In this document: positions 1 to 11,239 of the stretch, one piece after another
How positions within the stretch are numbered: the stretch's first letter is position 1
Layout: each line of letters begins with the position of its first letter
From: Absidia repens
Taxonomy: Eukaryota > Mucoromycota > Mucoromycetes > Mucorales > Cunninghamellaceae
Length of the DNA: 64,000 bases
NCBI GenBank assembly: GCA_002105175.1
Contig: MCGE01000005.1
Location: 2,040,572 to 2,104,571 of the forward strand
Direction: 5' to 3'
The notes under the pieces: model-generated
What the model was told of the DNA's origin: nothing
Databases searched by the model: none
The model's input: the letters and a program-made list of their open reading frames with translations, nothing else
Program-made: the position numbers and the translations under genes

Positions 1-82
1 ACGAACAGGTAAAAAAAAAAAAAAAAAAAGGTAGGTTGTTAACTTACTAACTTGCACACCTTTTTTGTTTGGTAAATGGTAG

Positions 83-301
83 TCGGTATCCATCAAAAAA
101 GCGATTATTCACATCATGGATCTAGTTGAACAATTGGCCGACTTATTCACTGATTCACAATATGATACCTTGGGATCTTTGAACACCTTGGAGAAGGATT
201 ATATACGTACTAGTGAATTTATTGCTACAAGCTTGTCGATCTTGGGAAGAAAGGGTAGCTTGGCCTGGTTTGATATTCTTGCCACCTCATTATCAGTTTA
301 G
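83..301 (+). CDS. 3'-terminal exon of a truncated gene, unidentified
   Basis: The exon opens after a good 3' splice site (TTACTAAC branch-point-like motif near 44-51, AG at 81-82) and reads 72 codons to TAG at 299-301. The rest of the gene lies left of the window. The peptide starts SVSIKKAIIHIMDLVEQ and ends WFDILATSLSV; it is helical, with no obvious catalytic motif. The pattern (a helix, a short loop, then FIATSLSILGRKG) vaguely recalls the C-terminal helices of gamma-tubulin complex proteins, but I cannot establish that. A polyadenylation signal AATAAA follows at 415-420. That it is a genuine coding exon is fairly likely from the splice site and open frame; its identity is open. Confidence 0.5.
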   Translation, partial: SVSIKKAIIHIMDLVEQLADLFTDSQYDTLGSLNTLEKDYIRTSEFIATSLSILGRKGSLAWFDILATSLSV

Positions 302-991
302 CATTTTTCCCCCCACCCCGATCTCGCCAACCACTTCTCATTTTCATATATACCTTTACCCCACGCCCTTCCATTTGTATAATTCAACATCCATCCCCAT
401 TCATTTATCATTCCAATAAAACAGTTGTTTTTTACAACCCCAATAAGCCAATTTTCGTCTCTCTCTCTTTTTTTTTTTTTTTTCTTTCTTGCAGATACTA
501 CAATATTCAAAACAGCACGAACACGAAAGAATCGTTGATTAAATGATTTGTGAAGAAGAAAGAAGAAGCAAGAAGCAAAGAACCAGTACAAGAAGATCAT
601 TACTAACGCTTAAATACCATACGTCTCAAAGTTAACTCCCTCCCTTATTTTTTTCATCCAACAAAGCAAGTTTTTACTGAATCATTCCTTTTTTAATCCG
701 CATTTATCCGCTATGACGCGCATGATTTTTTTTCCCCTTGAACTAAACCATCATCGTAAAATGGAAACTTTTGCCCAATAAAGACTGACTGTTCTCCACC
801 ATCTTTGCAAAAAAAAAACAAAAACAAAACTAATGTGTGACATTCATATCAAATGAAAATTTTATTACTATTTTCTTATTTACAAATAAAATATACAAAA
901 CATCAATACATACAAAAAAAAAAAAAAAAAAGAGTAATCAAACAACAACTAAAAAAAAAACTATAAAGACAAAACGACCAAAAAAAATATT
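302..991. other. Intergenic, 3' UTRs of convergent genes
   Basis: No gene seen. It holds the 3' UTR of the truncated plus-strand gene (AATAAA near 415 and again near 777) and, from about 860, the 3' UTR of the minus-strand arrestin (TTTATT near 860 is a reverse AATAAA). Poly-T (about 469-483) and poly-A tracts occur. Short open frames here are low complexity. Confidence 0.6.
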
Positions 992-2569
992 CTAAACTAG
1001 GACACAAGAACGGGTGGAAGAAGGGGGAGTATAAGGGGGTAAAGTGGAAGGATGATATGTGGGTAAAGAATTTTCATATTCTATTGTATGTAAAAATTTG
1101 GGGACAGGAACAGAGGTGGATGGTCCCTGTTGATCAAGTAGTGTCGCAGCGGCAGTTGTGGTGGATGTTCGGTCACCACTGTCCAACAAAGAACCATTGT
1201 CAGATGAAGCGGAAGAAAGAGGCGGTGGGCGAGTCGTTGGCCGGGAGAGACGTGGTGAGAGGGTAGAATGCGATGATGTAGATGCGGTGGTATCGGAACG
1301 GGTTAAAGAATGTGAGGTGGATGCTGCAGATGGATGTTGCAGTTGCGGTTGTGGAGCTCTTGTATCGCCAAAGACACCGGAAAAGTGAGTGTAATTTCGA
1401 ATATCATCAGGAACACGAATTCCATGGCCCAGAGTGCCAACGACCAGAGGAATCCTTATTTCATCATCGTCGCTAAAGCTGAAGGCGGAATTCCACAAGG
1501 AAGCAGCACGTTTTTTCTTCTTGCCAGAGACGCGCAAGGCCAGTTCATAGTGAATGGAGAGGACACGACCAAAGCTATAAGAAGGAGGAGTGGCGGCTGG
1601 GATGACCAATGATAGACGAGTAGAGGTTTGAAGACATGCTTGAAGTAAACCAGGAGCAGACGACGAGACGGAGGTCCGCCGACCAGACGAGAGATCTATG
1701 AAGGACGACGTCGGAGGCAAAGGTACCAAGACCGGCGCCGAGCGACAATACACGGTTTCTGATGGTGGAATGCGTTCGTCTTCCAGTTGGCAAGGTAAAG
1801 TAGCGATCTGCACCAGTTCCATGACTACTTGCATGCCCACCAATGACGATTTCACACACAATGCCAATGCCGACGGTGACAGGTTCACTTGCACCTGGCA
1901 CATTTCGCCCGCCACGTAGTCTGAGTTGACCATTTTCACCACCAACCACCTGGAATGTCGCACCATTGGTACTTTAAGGATTCGAGTTGCCACCCACGGT
2001 CGGTAATGGATGTTTTGATGCGCCGTCAGTAACGGCACCAAGTCATTGTTCGTGCCGCCGGTTCTTCGTCGTTCGTCAAGCATGGCTGTCAATTTATACC
2101 GGCATTTGTATCGAAGTCGTCCGTAGTCTAGCGAAGGTGGATGTTGTATCAGGGGCATTTGAATCGTAAACATGTATTGTCGTCCAGGTCCACTATTGTC
2201 ATTGCTTTTTTCCCAGAGAATTCTTTGTGTACCGAAGAGTTGGTGATGGCGACCCCGAATGACTGACGCCATGGTCGAATGGAGTTGTACTGATTCTGTC
2301 GCATGGAATACCACTCGAAGTCGTTGTGCATCTTGTTGAGACGGAAGTGATAAGCGGACAATGCCTGAAACCAAAGCAGTAACAAAAAGACAAAAGATAA
2401 AAAAAATTAAAAAAACGCTGTCCATGGTGGGATATTTTTTTATTTGTCAGTTACCTTGAAACACCGATCCTGGCCCATAGACAACAGAGTCTCCATCTAA
2501 AGAAAGCCCAAATTCTGGTAAAAGTTCAATTGTTATAAAACCTTGGTTTTTCTTTGAAGGTTTTGGCAT
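992..2569 (-). CDS. Alpha-arrestin family protein (ubiquitin-ligase adaptor)
   Basis: Two exons, 2455-2569 and 992-2364, joined by a 90-base GT-AG intron, give about 495 residues. Exon 1 starts MPKPSKKNQGFITIELLPE and continues into VVYGPGSVFQGIVRLSL, the typical first strands of an arrestin N domain; the start was chosen because the intron joins these in frame. The arrestin C domain follows to about residue 360. The tail is Ser/Thr/Pro-rich and ends with two LPxY motifs (LPTY, LPPY), a form bound by WW domains of Nedd4/Rsp5-type ligases. Family role: alpha-arrestins recruit Rsp5 to plasma-membrane transporters for ubiquitination and endocytosis. The last four residues, CVLV, look like a CaaX box, which is unusual here. 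Family call is firm; the specific ortholog is not assigned. Confidence 0.87.
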
Positions 2570-4413
2570 AATACATATAAAAAATAAAATTTACAAACGA
2601 AAAAAGTGAGAGAAAAGTGAAAAAGAACCGGCAGAAAGGAAAGTTGAACATGGATTAAATAGTTTTTCCTTTTCTATTGTGTGGGTACCTGCCCCCCCCC
2701 AAAAATCAAACTAGCCTGAAGTATCAAAGGGTGCGCTTTTGTGTTTCTTCTTGTCACTGCTGTCCATAATTGAATTTGATTGGCTGAATTTTACATCACT
2801 TCTTATAACGAACTGAATCTGGGGTTTGATAACAGAGAGAACATTTTTTTCCGCCCCTTATCAACGTGGACGCGGCATGATGTGATTTGATTGGACGATC
2901 CTCCAAAATCCGCTTCACTCCCCCTGTGATAGAATGTCAGGAAGATCAATTGATGACAATGGGGAAGATGATCGACCTGCCATTCTAACTAACACTTGTT
3001 CCGCAGTAAAATGATACATTTCATCTATTTTAATCAAGCAAACAAACAAACAGCCAAGCATGGAAAAAAAAAGAAGACAAAAAACACATTGGATTGGTTG
3101 AATGGTAGATTTTATTGAATAAAATAAATAACTAAAATATGCTCTGACAAAAGGATTCTAAAATTGTTCCATTAGCATACCCAGCTGGCTACCTTTGAAC
3201 GTAAGCGGAGAGACTAATTCAGTAGGAAAACTTGTTCAAACCAGGCGAGGCTGTTTTAATTTGTTTGATATTCCATCGTTCCTACAAATATATATATACA
3301 TATATATATAATAGTACAGATATATAAAAAAAGAATAGTTGGAAAAATATTAGACCACGTGAGAATTTTCATAAATGTACCCAAATCGAGTATCTTCTGG
3401 TCCATCGCCGTTGGTGATTACCTGAAAAAGAGGCTGTGATTTTCCATACTAGTATGATAAGATGCACGACAATTGGTAATCTAAAGAAGCATCTATTGAT
3501 TGGCCGATAATAAAAAGAGCAATATATATTTCATGTAATTTTATCTGTTCACAATCTTGTGATTCCGTTGGGGAAGGGGTTCATTGGTAATGACGCTAGG
3601 TGAAAAAAAAAATATCGTTGGTGAATATAGCTAGAGCAAAAAGAGACCGAGGAAACGGAGCGGGAGGGAAGTTTTCTGTGGCAGGTCGCGTGCTGACGTT
3701 TTAACCCAGAAGATCGTCAAGTTCAGTCATCAAATTTGATATCGAGTATTGCTTTTGCTGTTACCATATCGTCTATGTAAATAAAAGTGACATTCTTCGC
3801 AGTCAGTATGTTTTACTATTTTTATAGTAAATACCCTTTCACATTCATGCCTAGACTATTTCCTCCTGTTTTTTCCTTCCCTTATCATTATACGGCCACA
3901 TATTTCACATCACTTTTCTTTAACTTGCCTAATAATGTCATACAAGAAGGTGGCTTCGCTTGTTCGTTTATTTTGGGTTGAATCTAAAAAAGGAGCAGAG
4001 AATGGTCAGTTGAAGTGAATAAAAACAAGCCCCAATGCCAATAATTAAAAAGAAAAGTGGAGGACATATTGAAACTTGCCTTTTCAAAATTCTACGCAGG
4101 TCCATGACCATTAATGTCCGACGTGCATTTTGTGCAGTGGATAAATCCAAGCGATTTCAGTTATACTAAAAGTAGTAGAGCCGCAGCGCCATCAGTTATG
4201 GTGCGAATATGTCAAGATGCGCAGGGGGAGGGTTTACACACCATTTCCATCCGCAATGCTGGAGAAATATGACTTGTGTAAGCGAAAGTAAGAGCACATT
4301 TTTTTGTTAGGGTAATCTTTGTAGATATAGAAAAAGAAGGTGGGATATGAGATTCTTGCAAATATAAATAACTCGTCCGCGAACTTTCTTTCCTAACGGG
4401 CTTGATTAACTTT
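2570..4413. other. Intergenic region with a possible minus-strand transcript
   Basis: No complete gene could be built. A reverse polyadenylation signal near 3110 and a plausible terminal exon at 3350-3421 suggest a small minus-strand gene ending here. The remainder contains AT-rich tracts (TATATA repeats near 3287-3310) and upstream regions of the arrestin (-) and the Dsc3-like gene (+). A CACGTG sits at about 3355. Confidence 0.4.
3350..3421 (-). CDS. Candidate 3' exon of an unidentified small gene
   Basis: On the minus strand a good acceptor (TTTTTCAG) is followed by 23 codons and TAA. The peptide begins VITNGDGPEDTRFGYIYEN and ends SHVV. Its composition looks protein-like rather than random, and a reverse AATAAA lies about 240 bases downstream. 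I found no convincing upstream exon: the next in-frame pieces toward 4000 are short and have poor donors. It could be the tail of a small conserved protein, or chance. Not recognised. Confidence 0.25.
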   Translation of the reverse strand, partial: VITNGDGPEDTRFGYIYENSHVV

Positions 4414-5612
4414 ATGAGTATAACAAAGCCAGCCGGTAAAAAGTCGTATTGTAAAGTGAAAGGAAGTTCTAAAATTTTTGTCAGGCATGATTTTTATTAC
4501 GATTTGAACTCCGAACGCCCAAAAGTTTAGTTTCAATGGAGGTTTGATGGCTTTTTTTTTTTTTTTTTTTTTTGTAACAATCTCATCTATGATAATAACG
4601 ATCTTATAGATATTCATATCAAGTGGTCAAATATGCAAAATCTTGTATTAATGTTGTCGCCTCTGGGTATGATTTACAACGTCAAAGAAAGATAAATCGC
4701 CAGATAGCTCATAAAACTCGTCGTTTCATTATTTCTGTTTTTATATATTAGGCAATCTATTGCTTTCTTGAAAACAAACATCTTCGACTTATACATAATG
4801 GACGTTTATTGGACGACATAACACACTTGAATGACTATCAGATTGGTAACCTGCCAGTAGGGAACTCAAAACGTGAAGTACCTGAACCAGCTCCCGTTTT
4901 TATTCACCGCTCTTTATCGAACTACACCTCTAAACAACGATCTACCAGGGTAAGGAATTGAAAGATGAAAGGAAGAGAGGCAAAGTGTATATGATTGACC
5001 GCATCATCTCTTGTAGAATCAGCCTCAATTATTAACTCCTTTAGGATTTGATCGATTAACTGAAGCAGGGTTGTCTGAAGAAAATGTTCGCAATATTCAC
5101 CGTAAAAATGGTACTTCCACAGGCAGGCGATGGTAAATATATATAACTATATTACTCACTTAATCTTAAACCCCCTTTCCCATTCTTTTATAGAATCTTC
5201 AGAACAGGCCATCTATTTGGACGAACAATGGATGGATAGTACTGGTGAAACGTTACTCGATGGAAGTAAGAGTATATGTGCATGTGCTCAGCTCAAATCC
5301 TCTCAGAATTCTCACTCACTCTCTCTCTTTTTTTTTCCATGTAGCTGTTCACAGCACATCCAAGGAGTTGGTATACGGTTTGATGTTAGTATTTTTTCTG
5401 GGTGCCATAAAGCAGTGTTTAATTGACGACATCCAATTGGTGAGGAAAACAATCCAATATCTGGTATCATCATTTACCTCATCTTGACTCTTTTTTATTT
5501 TTATCCTTTATTAGGTATCATAGCCGGGATGCTCATCACTATCTCATTTTGTCTTTACATGTCTACTATTAGTCAATTCACAAAAAATATTGTCCTTTTT
5601 TTCTTCTTCTAA
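4414..5612 (+). CDS. DSC E3 ubiquitin ligase complex subunit 3-like (Dsc3, DUF2407)
   Basis: Proposed exons: 4414-4435 (MSITKPA), about 4610-4680, 4752-4949, 5017 to about 5112, 5194-5265, about 5342-5475 and a last exon from about 5517. The first part is a ubiquitin-like fold (IHIKWSN... then HLRLIHNGRLLDD). The second has the DUF2407 signature GFDRLTEAGLSEENVRNIH, then an acidic YLDEQWMDSTGE stretch, and ends in two hydrophobic segments (YGLMLVFFLGAIKQ; IIAGMLITISFCLYM). This order fits Dsc3, part of the Golgi/endosome DSC ligase related to ERAD ligases that supports sterol-sensing SREBP activation in fungi. Several junctions are uncertain: the donor at 4681 (GTCAAA) is weak, and the donors near 5100-5132 and 5475 do not keep the frame unambiguously. 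The gene may carry a base error or use atypical splice sites. Confidence 0.62.
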
Positions 5613-6498
5613 TACCAGCATATTATTCATCGTCCCTCATTTTTATAGCATTAGCTTATTCCCTTTTTCAATCAGTAGTAGTTATTCAATACCGCTTTTC
5701 TCTATTTACTATGAATATCGATTACTGTATGAATGATGTACAGTTATTAATAAAAATTGAACGTTTATGAATTTTTTATTTATTCTGAATGGGCTGGCCG
5801 ATGTTGTATACAGTATTCGGAGGCAGTTTGAATGTTATTTGGGTCTCCTTTTTTTATGCGTGCGTGTAGGGACTAGGAGGTGAGGATGCAACGCTTTAAG
5901 TAAGGAAACAATGCGAAATTTGCGTAGGTTTAAGCAAATTTGAAGGGAAAAAAATACCTATAACACCTACAATGTATGTTCTGGTCTTGAACAGATGTTT
6001 TGGGTGAATATTCAAAAAAAAAAAAGTTGGTAAAAGCTCTGCGTCTAATATGCAAGTCTGAGCTTAGTAAACACAGAGACAGATTATTAACTTTAATATG
6101 AAATTGTCGTCTTGAGTTTCAGTTTCCATCGTCCATAAAAATTGCACTTCGTCTCAATTGAAACTTGAAATACTGTACTCACATAAATACACACAACTGC
6201 GCACATAGACAAAAGGCATATATATAAAGATTGATACAGTAAAAAGATAAGTTGATTGTTTTATTGTGAAGTAAAATTGGTTGATATGATAGAATAAATA
6301 AATGTACTAATAGGTAAAAATGAATGGAAAAAAATAATGACAGTGTACATAACAAAAAAACAAAAAAAAAAAAAAAACCAACAACTGGTCGACAGAGGAT
6401 GATTGTATTCTAGAGGTGGCTGTGGCTGTGGGGATGGGGATGAGAATGATGCTGGATGGACTTGGTGTACCTGAATGCTCGTTCGTAGTTCCGTTGAC
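5613..6498. other. Convergent 3' ends, no gene seen
   Basis: Contains the 3' UTR of the Dsc3-like gene (AATAAA near 5750) and of the minus-strand uS19m gene (reverse signal near 6257). No additional coding exon with usable splice sites was found; a poly-A tract lies around 6360-6376. Confidence 0.6.
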
Positions 6499-6886
6499 CT
6501 ATTTGGCTTTAGTGAATCGATAGCTAAAGCGCTTACGAGTGAAAGCAAATTCGCCCAGTTTGTGACCGATCATCTCTTCAGTGACATGAACAGGCAAATA
6601 GTCTTTGCCATTGTGGACAAGGAATTTCAAGCCTACAAAGGATGGAAGGATAGTACAGCTACGAGCTATAAAAAAAGAAAAGAAAAAGAGTCTGTCAAAA
6701 TATGGTGCACAGCTTTGCAGGGTAATATTATATACGTATATATATATATATATATATATCCCCTTATTCCATACGAACATTGAAATGTCAATTACCTTGA
6801 GTAGCAATAGGGGTTCCATTTTGAACGGCTTGTCGAAGACCAGGGAATGCTACAAAGAATGGCCCTTTCCAAGCAGATCGAGGCAT
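6499..6886 (-). CDS. RSM19: Mitochondrial small-subunit ribosomal protein uS19m
   Basis: Two exons, 6796-6886 and 6499-6665, encode 85 residues. The protein starts [11 protein letters not shown], as bacterial and organellar uS19 do. It continues through [20 protein letters not shown] and the signature [19 protein letters not shown]. This is the bacterial-type sequence, not cytosolic RPS15 (which is longer and has a different signature), so it is assigned to the mitochondrial 30S-type subunit head. The 130-base intron holds an AT microsatellite. Splicing is phase 1 and keeps the frame. Length is typical for the family. An N-terminal presequence is absent, as is common for this short protein. 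Confidence 0.93.
6739..6759. repeat. (AT)n microsatellite in the uS19m intron
   Basis: About ten AT dinucleotides in a row within the single intron of the uS19m gene. Simple-sequence repeat, likely length-variable. Confidence 0.9.
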
Positions 6887-7587
6887 GATGTCAAAAAAAA
6901 CAAAAAAATAAGTGGTAAAGAAAAAGGGAAAAATAAACATCGTTACATCGAGAAAAAGTCACTCCAAGTCCTTTTTTAAACGCCGCCTCCATTTCTTGAT
7001 CCTTCAGGCAGGATTTGAGCCACTCTCACTTCGCCACTCCCAAAAACTATCTTTTGCTGGCGGATGCATTAGTTTCGAAAATAAATGACTCAGCCAATTT
7101 TATGTGTATTGTGTTATGAGCTGTGTCTTCCTATTTTAATATTTACCTCTTTTTGTGTTCTTCATCTAGTAATAGTCTTATCTCCATTCTTTGTTTCTTT
7201 TCTTTTCTGAGCCAATTCCCTGCCCCACAGATTGTTTAGTCGTAACTGTCAAGAATATAATTTGATGTTAGATGTATATATTTGTGCAAAAAAAAAAAGC
7301 CACTACAGAGTACTTTGCTCCGTCCCTTGGAATTTCGCAGTTCGGTGGGTTATATAGCGTAGCAATAGTGGGTATGTGTTATTTGTGTAGTTAAAATTCA
7401 TTCTCAACTTATAGCCAGCTAAAAATGGGGCCCATAAAAAAACAACAACACTGTCGGTGCTAAATGATAGTAGTAATTGACATCGTAGAAATAGAAACGC
7501 CACATTGATTATGTTGATTTTAAAAAAGGAGGGTTTTATTGCATCCATTAAAAAATATAGTCTGTCATGACTAACCGAAGTAATTAA
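6887..7587. other. Intergenic region, no gene seen
   Basis: Upstream region of uS19m (-). No ORF with coding character or splice context was found on either strand. It ends at the conserved start of the dispersed repeat copy at 7588. Confidence 0.5.
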
Positions 7588-8216
7588 AATCCCGCCCACG
7601 TGTATATTTATTTACTCCCATTTTTCTTTTTCGCTCACTCTTTTTTTTTTTCTTTGGTCATTCAGCTTCTTTGAGACTATGTTGGACTTAGATTAGTGTC
7701 AGGACTAGTTTAGAAAGGGTTTCAGCTTAGGGATTACAAGATGCATGGGGAAACCTTTTCATTTTGGATTCAGGATTTGGGAACACCACTAGTTGGTTTT
7801 TTGGAGCCTTCATTAGCTTAGTTTAGTGTTAGCTTGTACTAGTTTGTTTCTATATGTGAATAAAATATGTATCCTTTTCACTGCTTCAATGAAAATGTCC
7901 CGTAAGTCACTCCCATGTCTTGTGCAATGGGTCCCTTTTTTACTACCATCATTCCCTTAGATTAGTGTTGATGTTGACCATTATCAAGCTTCAATAAAAG
8001 ATATCCATTCAAGTATTTCTCATGTCTTGTCCGCCTTGTAAATTATATTATATTCTTTTGCACAATTACCCCATTAGATAAGTGTTGACCATTCTTCAAA
8101 TCACGCATTAAATTCCTTCATGCCTCTTTTAATAGATCATCCCATCAAATCCATTGTTACCATGAACCCCTTGCTTTTAGTATTAGAGTCTAGCAATATG
8201 CTTCAATAAAATATGT
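7588..8216 (+). repeat. Dispersed repeat family, copy A
   Basis: Starts AAATCCCGCCCACGTG, runs through a T/C-rich tract, then the family core (GGGATTACAAGATGCATGGG at about 7731, GGAGCCTTCATTAGCTTAGT at about 7803) and AATAAA at about 7860. A degenerate tail follows with more TTCAATAAAA blocks near 7990 and 8203. The same core occurs seven more times in this window in both orientations. No coding potential; no terminal inverted repeats, LTR ends or target-site duplications that I could define. It ends against a T tract and TG microsatellite. Confidence 0.85.
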
Positions 8217-8217
8217 C

Positions 8218-8276
<59 letters not shown>
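8218..8276. repeat. Poly-T followed by (TG)n microsatellite
   Basis: A T run of about 21 bases passes directly into about 19 TG dinucleotides, at the 3' boundary of dispersed repeat copy A. Confidence 0.95.
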
Positions 8277-8278
<2 letters not shown>

Positions 8279-8758
8279 ACTTCCGGATCATTTTTGCCCC
8301 TTTACACATATTCACGTTTGAGATATATGTTAAATGAGATTTAAAATGCTGAAGTAAGACAGTTGCCAGCTTTAGTATTTTTTCAGACTACCTTAAAAGG
8401 CTGTACTCCGGTGGACTATCCCTTTGAGCCGTACAACAAAAAGAAAAAAAAAACACACGCACATGGCCAAGCATACCGCTGGTGCCTATTCATCATCCAC
8501 TTAATTCACAGTGTTTCATAATCATCATTTAATTAAACCATTCCCTACAAACAGCCTTACAGTACAACAACTATCGCCTAATAAATTCTATGTAATCATT
8601 CAAGTCTTTTTTTTTTTTTTTATTGGTATATAAAAAAATATATATAAAGAAAGAAACAGAGAAAAGATAAATAAAAATAAATGTAAACTAATTGTAAGGG
8701 AGGAAGGATATATACAGCATATACTAATGACAAATAATAATAGGAGGACTAAGAAAGA
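8277..8758. other. Intergenic, 3' UTR of the minus-strand gene
   Basis: No gene seen. AT-rich, with poly-T at about 8608-8621; it should contain the 3' UTR of the tail-anchored protein gene that ends at 8759. Confidence 0.5.
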
Positions 8759-10767
8759 CTATAAATAGTAACTAGACACAAGAGGATCACCCTGATGAGC
8801 CATAAGATCCAAATAGTCCAAATCGTCAAGTGACAATAGCATATGATCAGGCCCACGGCCCAAGCTGATCAGCAAAGCCAAGGACAGGACACTGATAAAT
8901 TTACACCATGACAGACTTTTGTTCACACCGTCCACAAGATACCGAGAGCAATATTTTCCCACCGTACCATGGTTTGTTAGTAATGAAGACGTTGACCACG
9001 AAGAGGATACGGACGATGAGGATGAGAAGGAGGAGCAGATGGAGGGGGCAAAATCGCCCATGGGCGCCAAGAGGTGAGAGATATCTTGTTGTAATCCTGA
9101 ATCATTTCCAAAATCGCTCATAGTGTCCAAGTACCGTAAGACATCATCTAATAGGCTGGTTGACTGTTGATCTAGTTGGTGTTTCGTTTGGGTTCCAAAT
9201 CCCATCCGTGGAGGGGAAGGTTTCAGTATTGTGTGGTCGTAGTTGCTTCCAGTATCCATTGTAACATTGAGCTGATGACTATCGATCGAAGTTTCCTTTT
9301 TCATCCATGCGCCTTCCTCCTCTTCTCCATTGATGCTAGTGTCGTCTTCATCGTTGTCATCATCATGTTGCTGCTGCCGCTGATGTAAGTGATACTGGCG
9401 TTGCTCCAAAATCCAATCAGATACATGTGATGGTCTTGGTGGTTCGTCGTCATTGGATAATAATGTTGATGGCGGACGTAAGGCTAAAACGCCAGTGTTC
9501 AATAGTGGTGTTGTACTAGCCGTTTCATCTTTTGCAGCTGTTGGTGGTGATGGCGATGATAGTGGTTGTGATGATGGCGACAATGGAGGTTTCTGTGTTT
9601 CCAATAATACCATTTCAGGCCGGTTGCTGTGATACGTGGGTGAGGGGGATGATGATGGAGCTTTGTCGAGGTGTTTGACGGGATCCGCCTTGCTTGTTGT
9701 TTTCCTTTTGCATAGACACATGGCTGCTGCTGGTTTCGATTGGATAGGTTTTGTGGATGTCATCATCGGTTTCTTCATTGCACTGACCGTCTGCTTTGAT
9801 AAAGGTCGTTTTTTCCCAGTTGTATTGGTGGTGACATGATGCTGCTGTTGCTTGACTTGCTTTTGCTGTTCTGATTCAGTGTTGGGTGCTGGTATAGAAA
9901 GAACGGTCATAGATTCGTCTGAAATGTTCTTGTCACTATCTTTAGAGGGTGCTAGTCGCCTATCATTACTATCAATGGTATTCCAAGTAGGGCTGTAAGT
10001 TTGTAATCGTTGCTGATATTCTTGACGTAGCTGCTTGACCCGTCGACGACGTCGCATTCTTTTTTCCCTAGCGTCCAGGTCAGAAAGGGTGTACTGAGCA
10101 TCGTTTTGGTTGCCATATTCACTGGTAGAGCAAGTGTCGTTTGCCACCGATGAATCGCTATGCTGATAATAACCAGAGGGATCGATAGAGTCAAAAGGAG
10201 GTGTTTTAGAAGTTGTAGCAGGCGCTTTGGTTTTTTGAATGGTTTCTGACGAGAGCTGAAAATAGATGACATGCGTGATAAAGTTGAAGAAAAAGAGGTT
10301 GAGGCTGTAATGGCATTTTCTTGTAGCTGTGGTTTTAGTTGAGATTGCTGTTCTGGCTTTGATGTAGAGCAAGCAGACATAATAAGATCCAATTGTAGTT
10401 GATGCGTATTGAAACGTTGTTCCAGGGCAAGTAATTGACGATCATCAGGGTCGTCAAATTTGGATAAAACGCTTTCGGTGGTAGAAAGTTCAATTCGTAA
10501 ATCGTCCAACTCCGTTTGCAAGCGTGTTACTTTCGTTTTCGCATCCATAATCCCTCGTTGTAGTGAACGTCGTCGTAAGCGTGTTGCTGCTTTGTTGATG
10601 AGCTCGTCCTTTGCCTGTGGACTGCCAGGACAATAAGAGAGAGGAGGACAAGGAGTAATTTCATTGACCTCGGTTGACATTGGTAATGGTGGAGATAGAG
10701 AGGACCACCATGATTTGCTTGTACAGTTCAGATTGGTAGATAGTTGTAAGGTAGAGGGGTCGTCCAT
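8759..10767 (-). CDS. Coiled-coil, probably tail-anchored protein of unknown function; apparent frame break
   Basis: The start (10767) gives MDDPSTLQLSTNL. Residues about 55-130 form a basic segment (INKAATRLRRRSLQR) followed by a coiled coil (VTRLQTELDDLRIELS), bZIP-like in layout but lacking the full basic-region consensus. The middle is low-complexity Ser/Thr/Pro/Gln with acidic runs. Near the C-terminus one hydrophobic helix (WCKFISVLSLALLISLG) is followed by about 30 residues, suggesting a membrane anchor. The reading frame changes between about 10340 and 10260. No good donor is present (GT sites there are GTCATC, GTCTGC, GTTTCA), and an A6 run lies at about 10222-10227, so a one-base indel is as likely as an intron. 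Product not recognised. Confidence 0.6.
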
Positions 10768-11239
10768 GAAAAAGAAGGTGATAGGAATTTTAGGAAAATA
10801 AAGTAACTGAAAGAAAAGTAGGAAAATAGAAAATGAAGTAAGGTGGAGTTTTAAATGGTTAAAAATGATGAACATGAAACGCTCACATTTATCTTTTCAA
10901 TCAATACGCGTCCAAAGTATTCACGTGCTTCATGTGTTCTTCAAACAAGAATTTTTTTTTAAAGTTCGATCTGCTCCCGGAGAGTGGTATTCAGCCAAAA
11001 CAACCATGTACTGCCATGTTTTTGAAACCCTTTTGGTATAATTGAATAAATCATGCGGTTCCCTTTATACGAATTAAAAAAAATCATGCGGTCCTCTTTT
11101 CTTCTTGCATCGATTTTGCTCACAGTCACTGTGAGACTGAGATTTAATTTTCCAAGAGTAGGGGGGACATTGCTAGATTTCGAGGATGACATTTAGCCCC
11201 GCAATTTTTTTTTTTTTTTACTTTTTTTCTTGTAACAAA
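10768..11239. promoter_or_regulatory. Divergent intergenic region between the coiled-coil protein and Tim54
   Basis: About 470 bases separate the start codons of two divergently transcribed genes, so both promoters must lie here. A CACGTG E-box-like hexamer is at about 10922 and T-rich tracts precede the Tim54 start. No further motif can be assigned by eye. Confidence 0.4.

Noticed and set aside
298..600. 100-residue minus-strand frame near the left edge
   Set aside because: Low-complexity (Phe/Lys runs from poly-T/poly-A), overlaps the 3' UTR of the truncated gene.
3968..4150. Minus-strand peptide DLSTAQNARRTLMVMDLRRIL with a possible GC donor
   Set aside because: No in-frame start or upstream acceptor: a TGA lies directly before it and no AG is available between.
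9952..10260. Hydrophobic continuation of the upstream frame (IPLVIISIAIH) as a membrane domain
   Set aside because: The other frame over the same bases has the Ser/Pro/Gln-rich composition of the rest of the protein and stays open to 8759, so the hydrophobic segment is out-of-frame translation.
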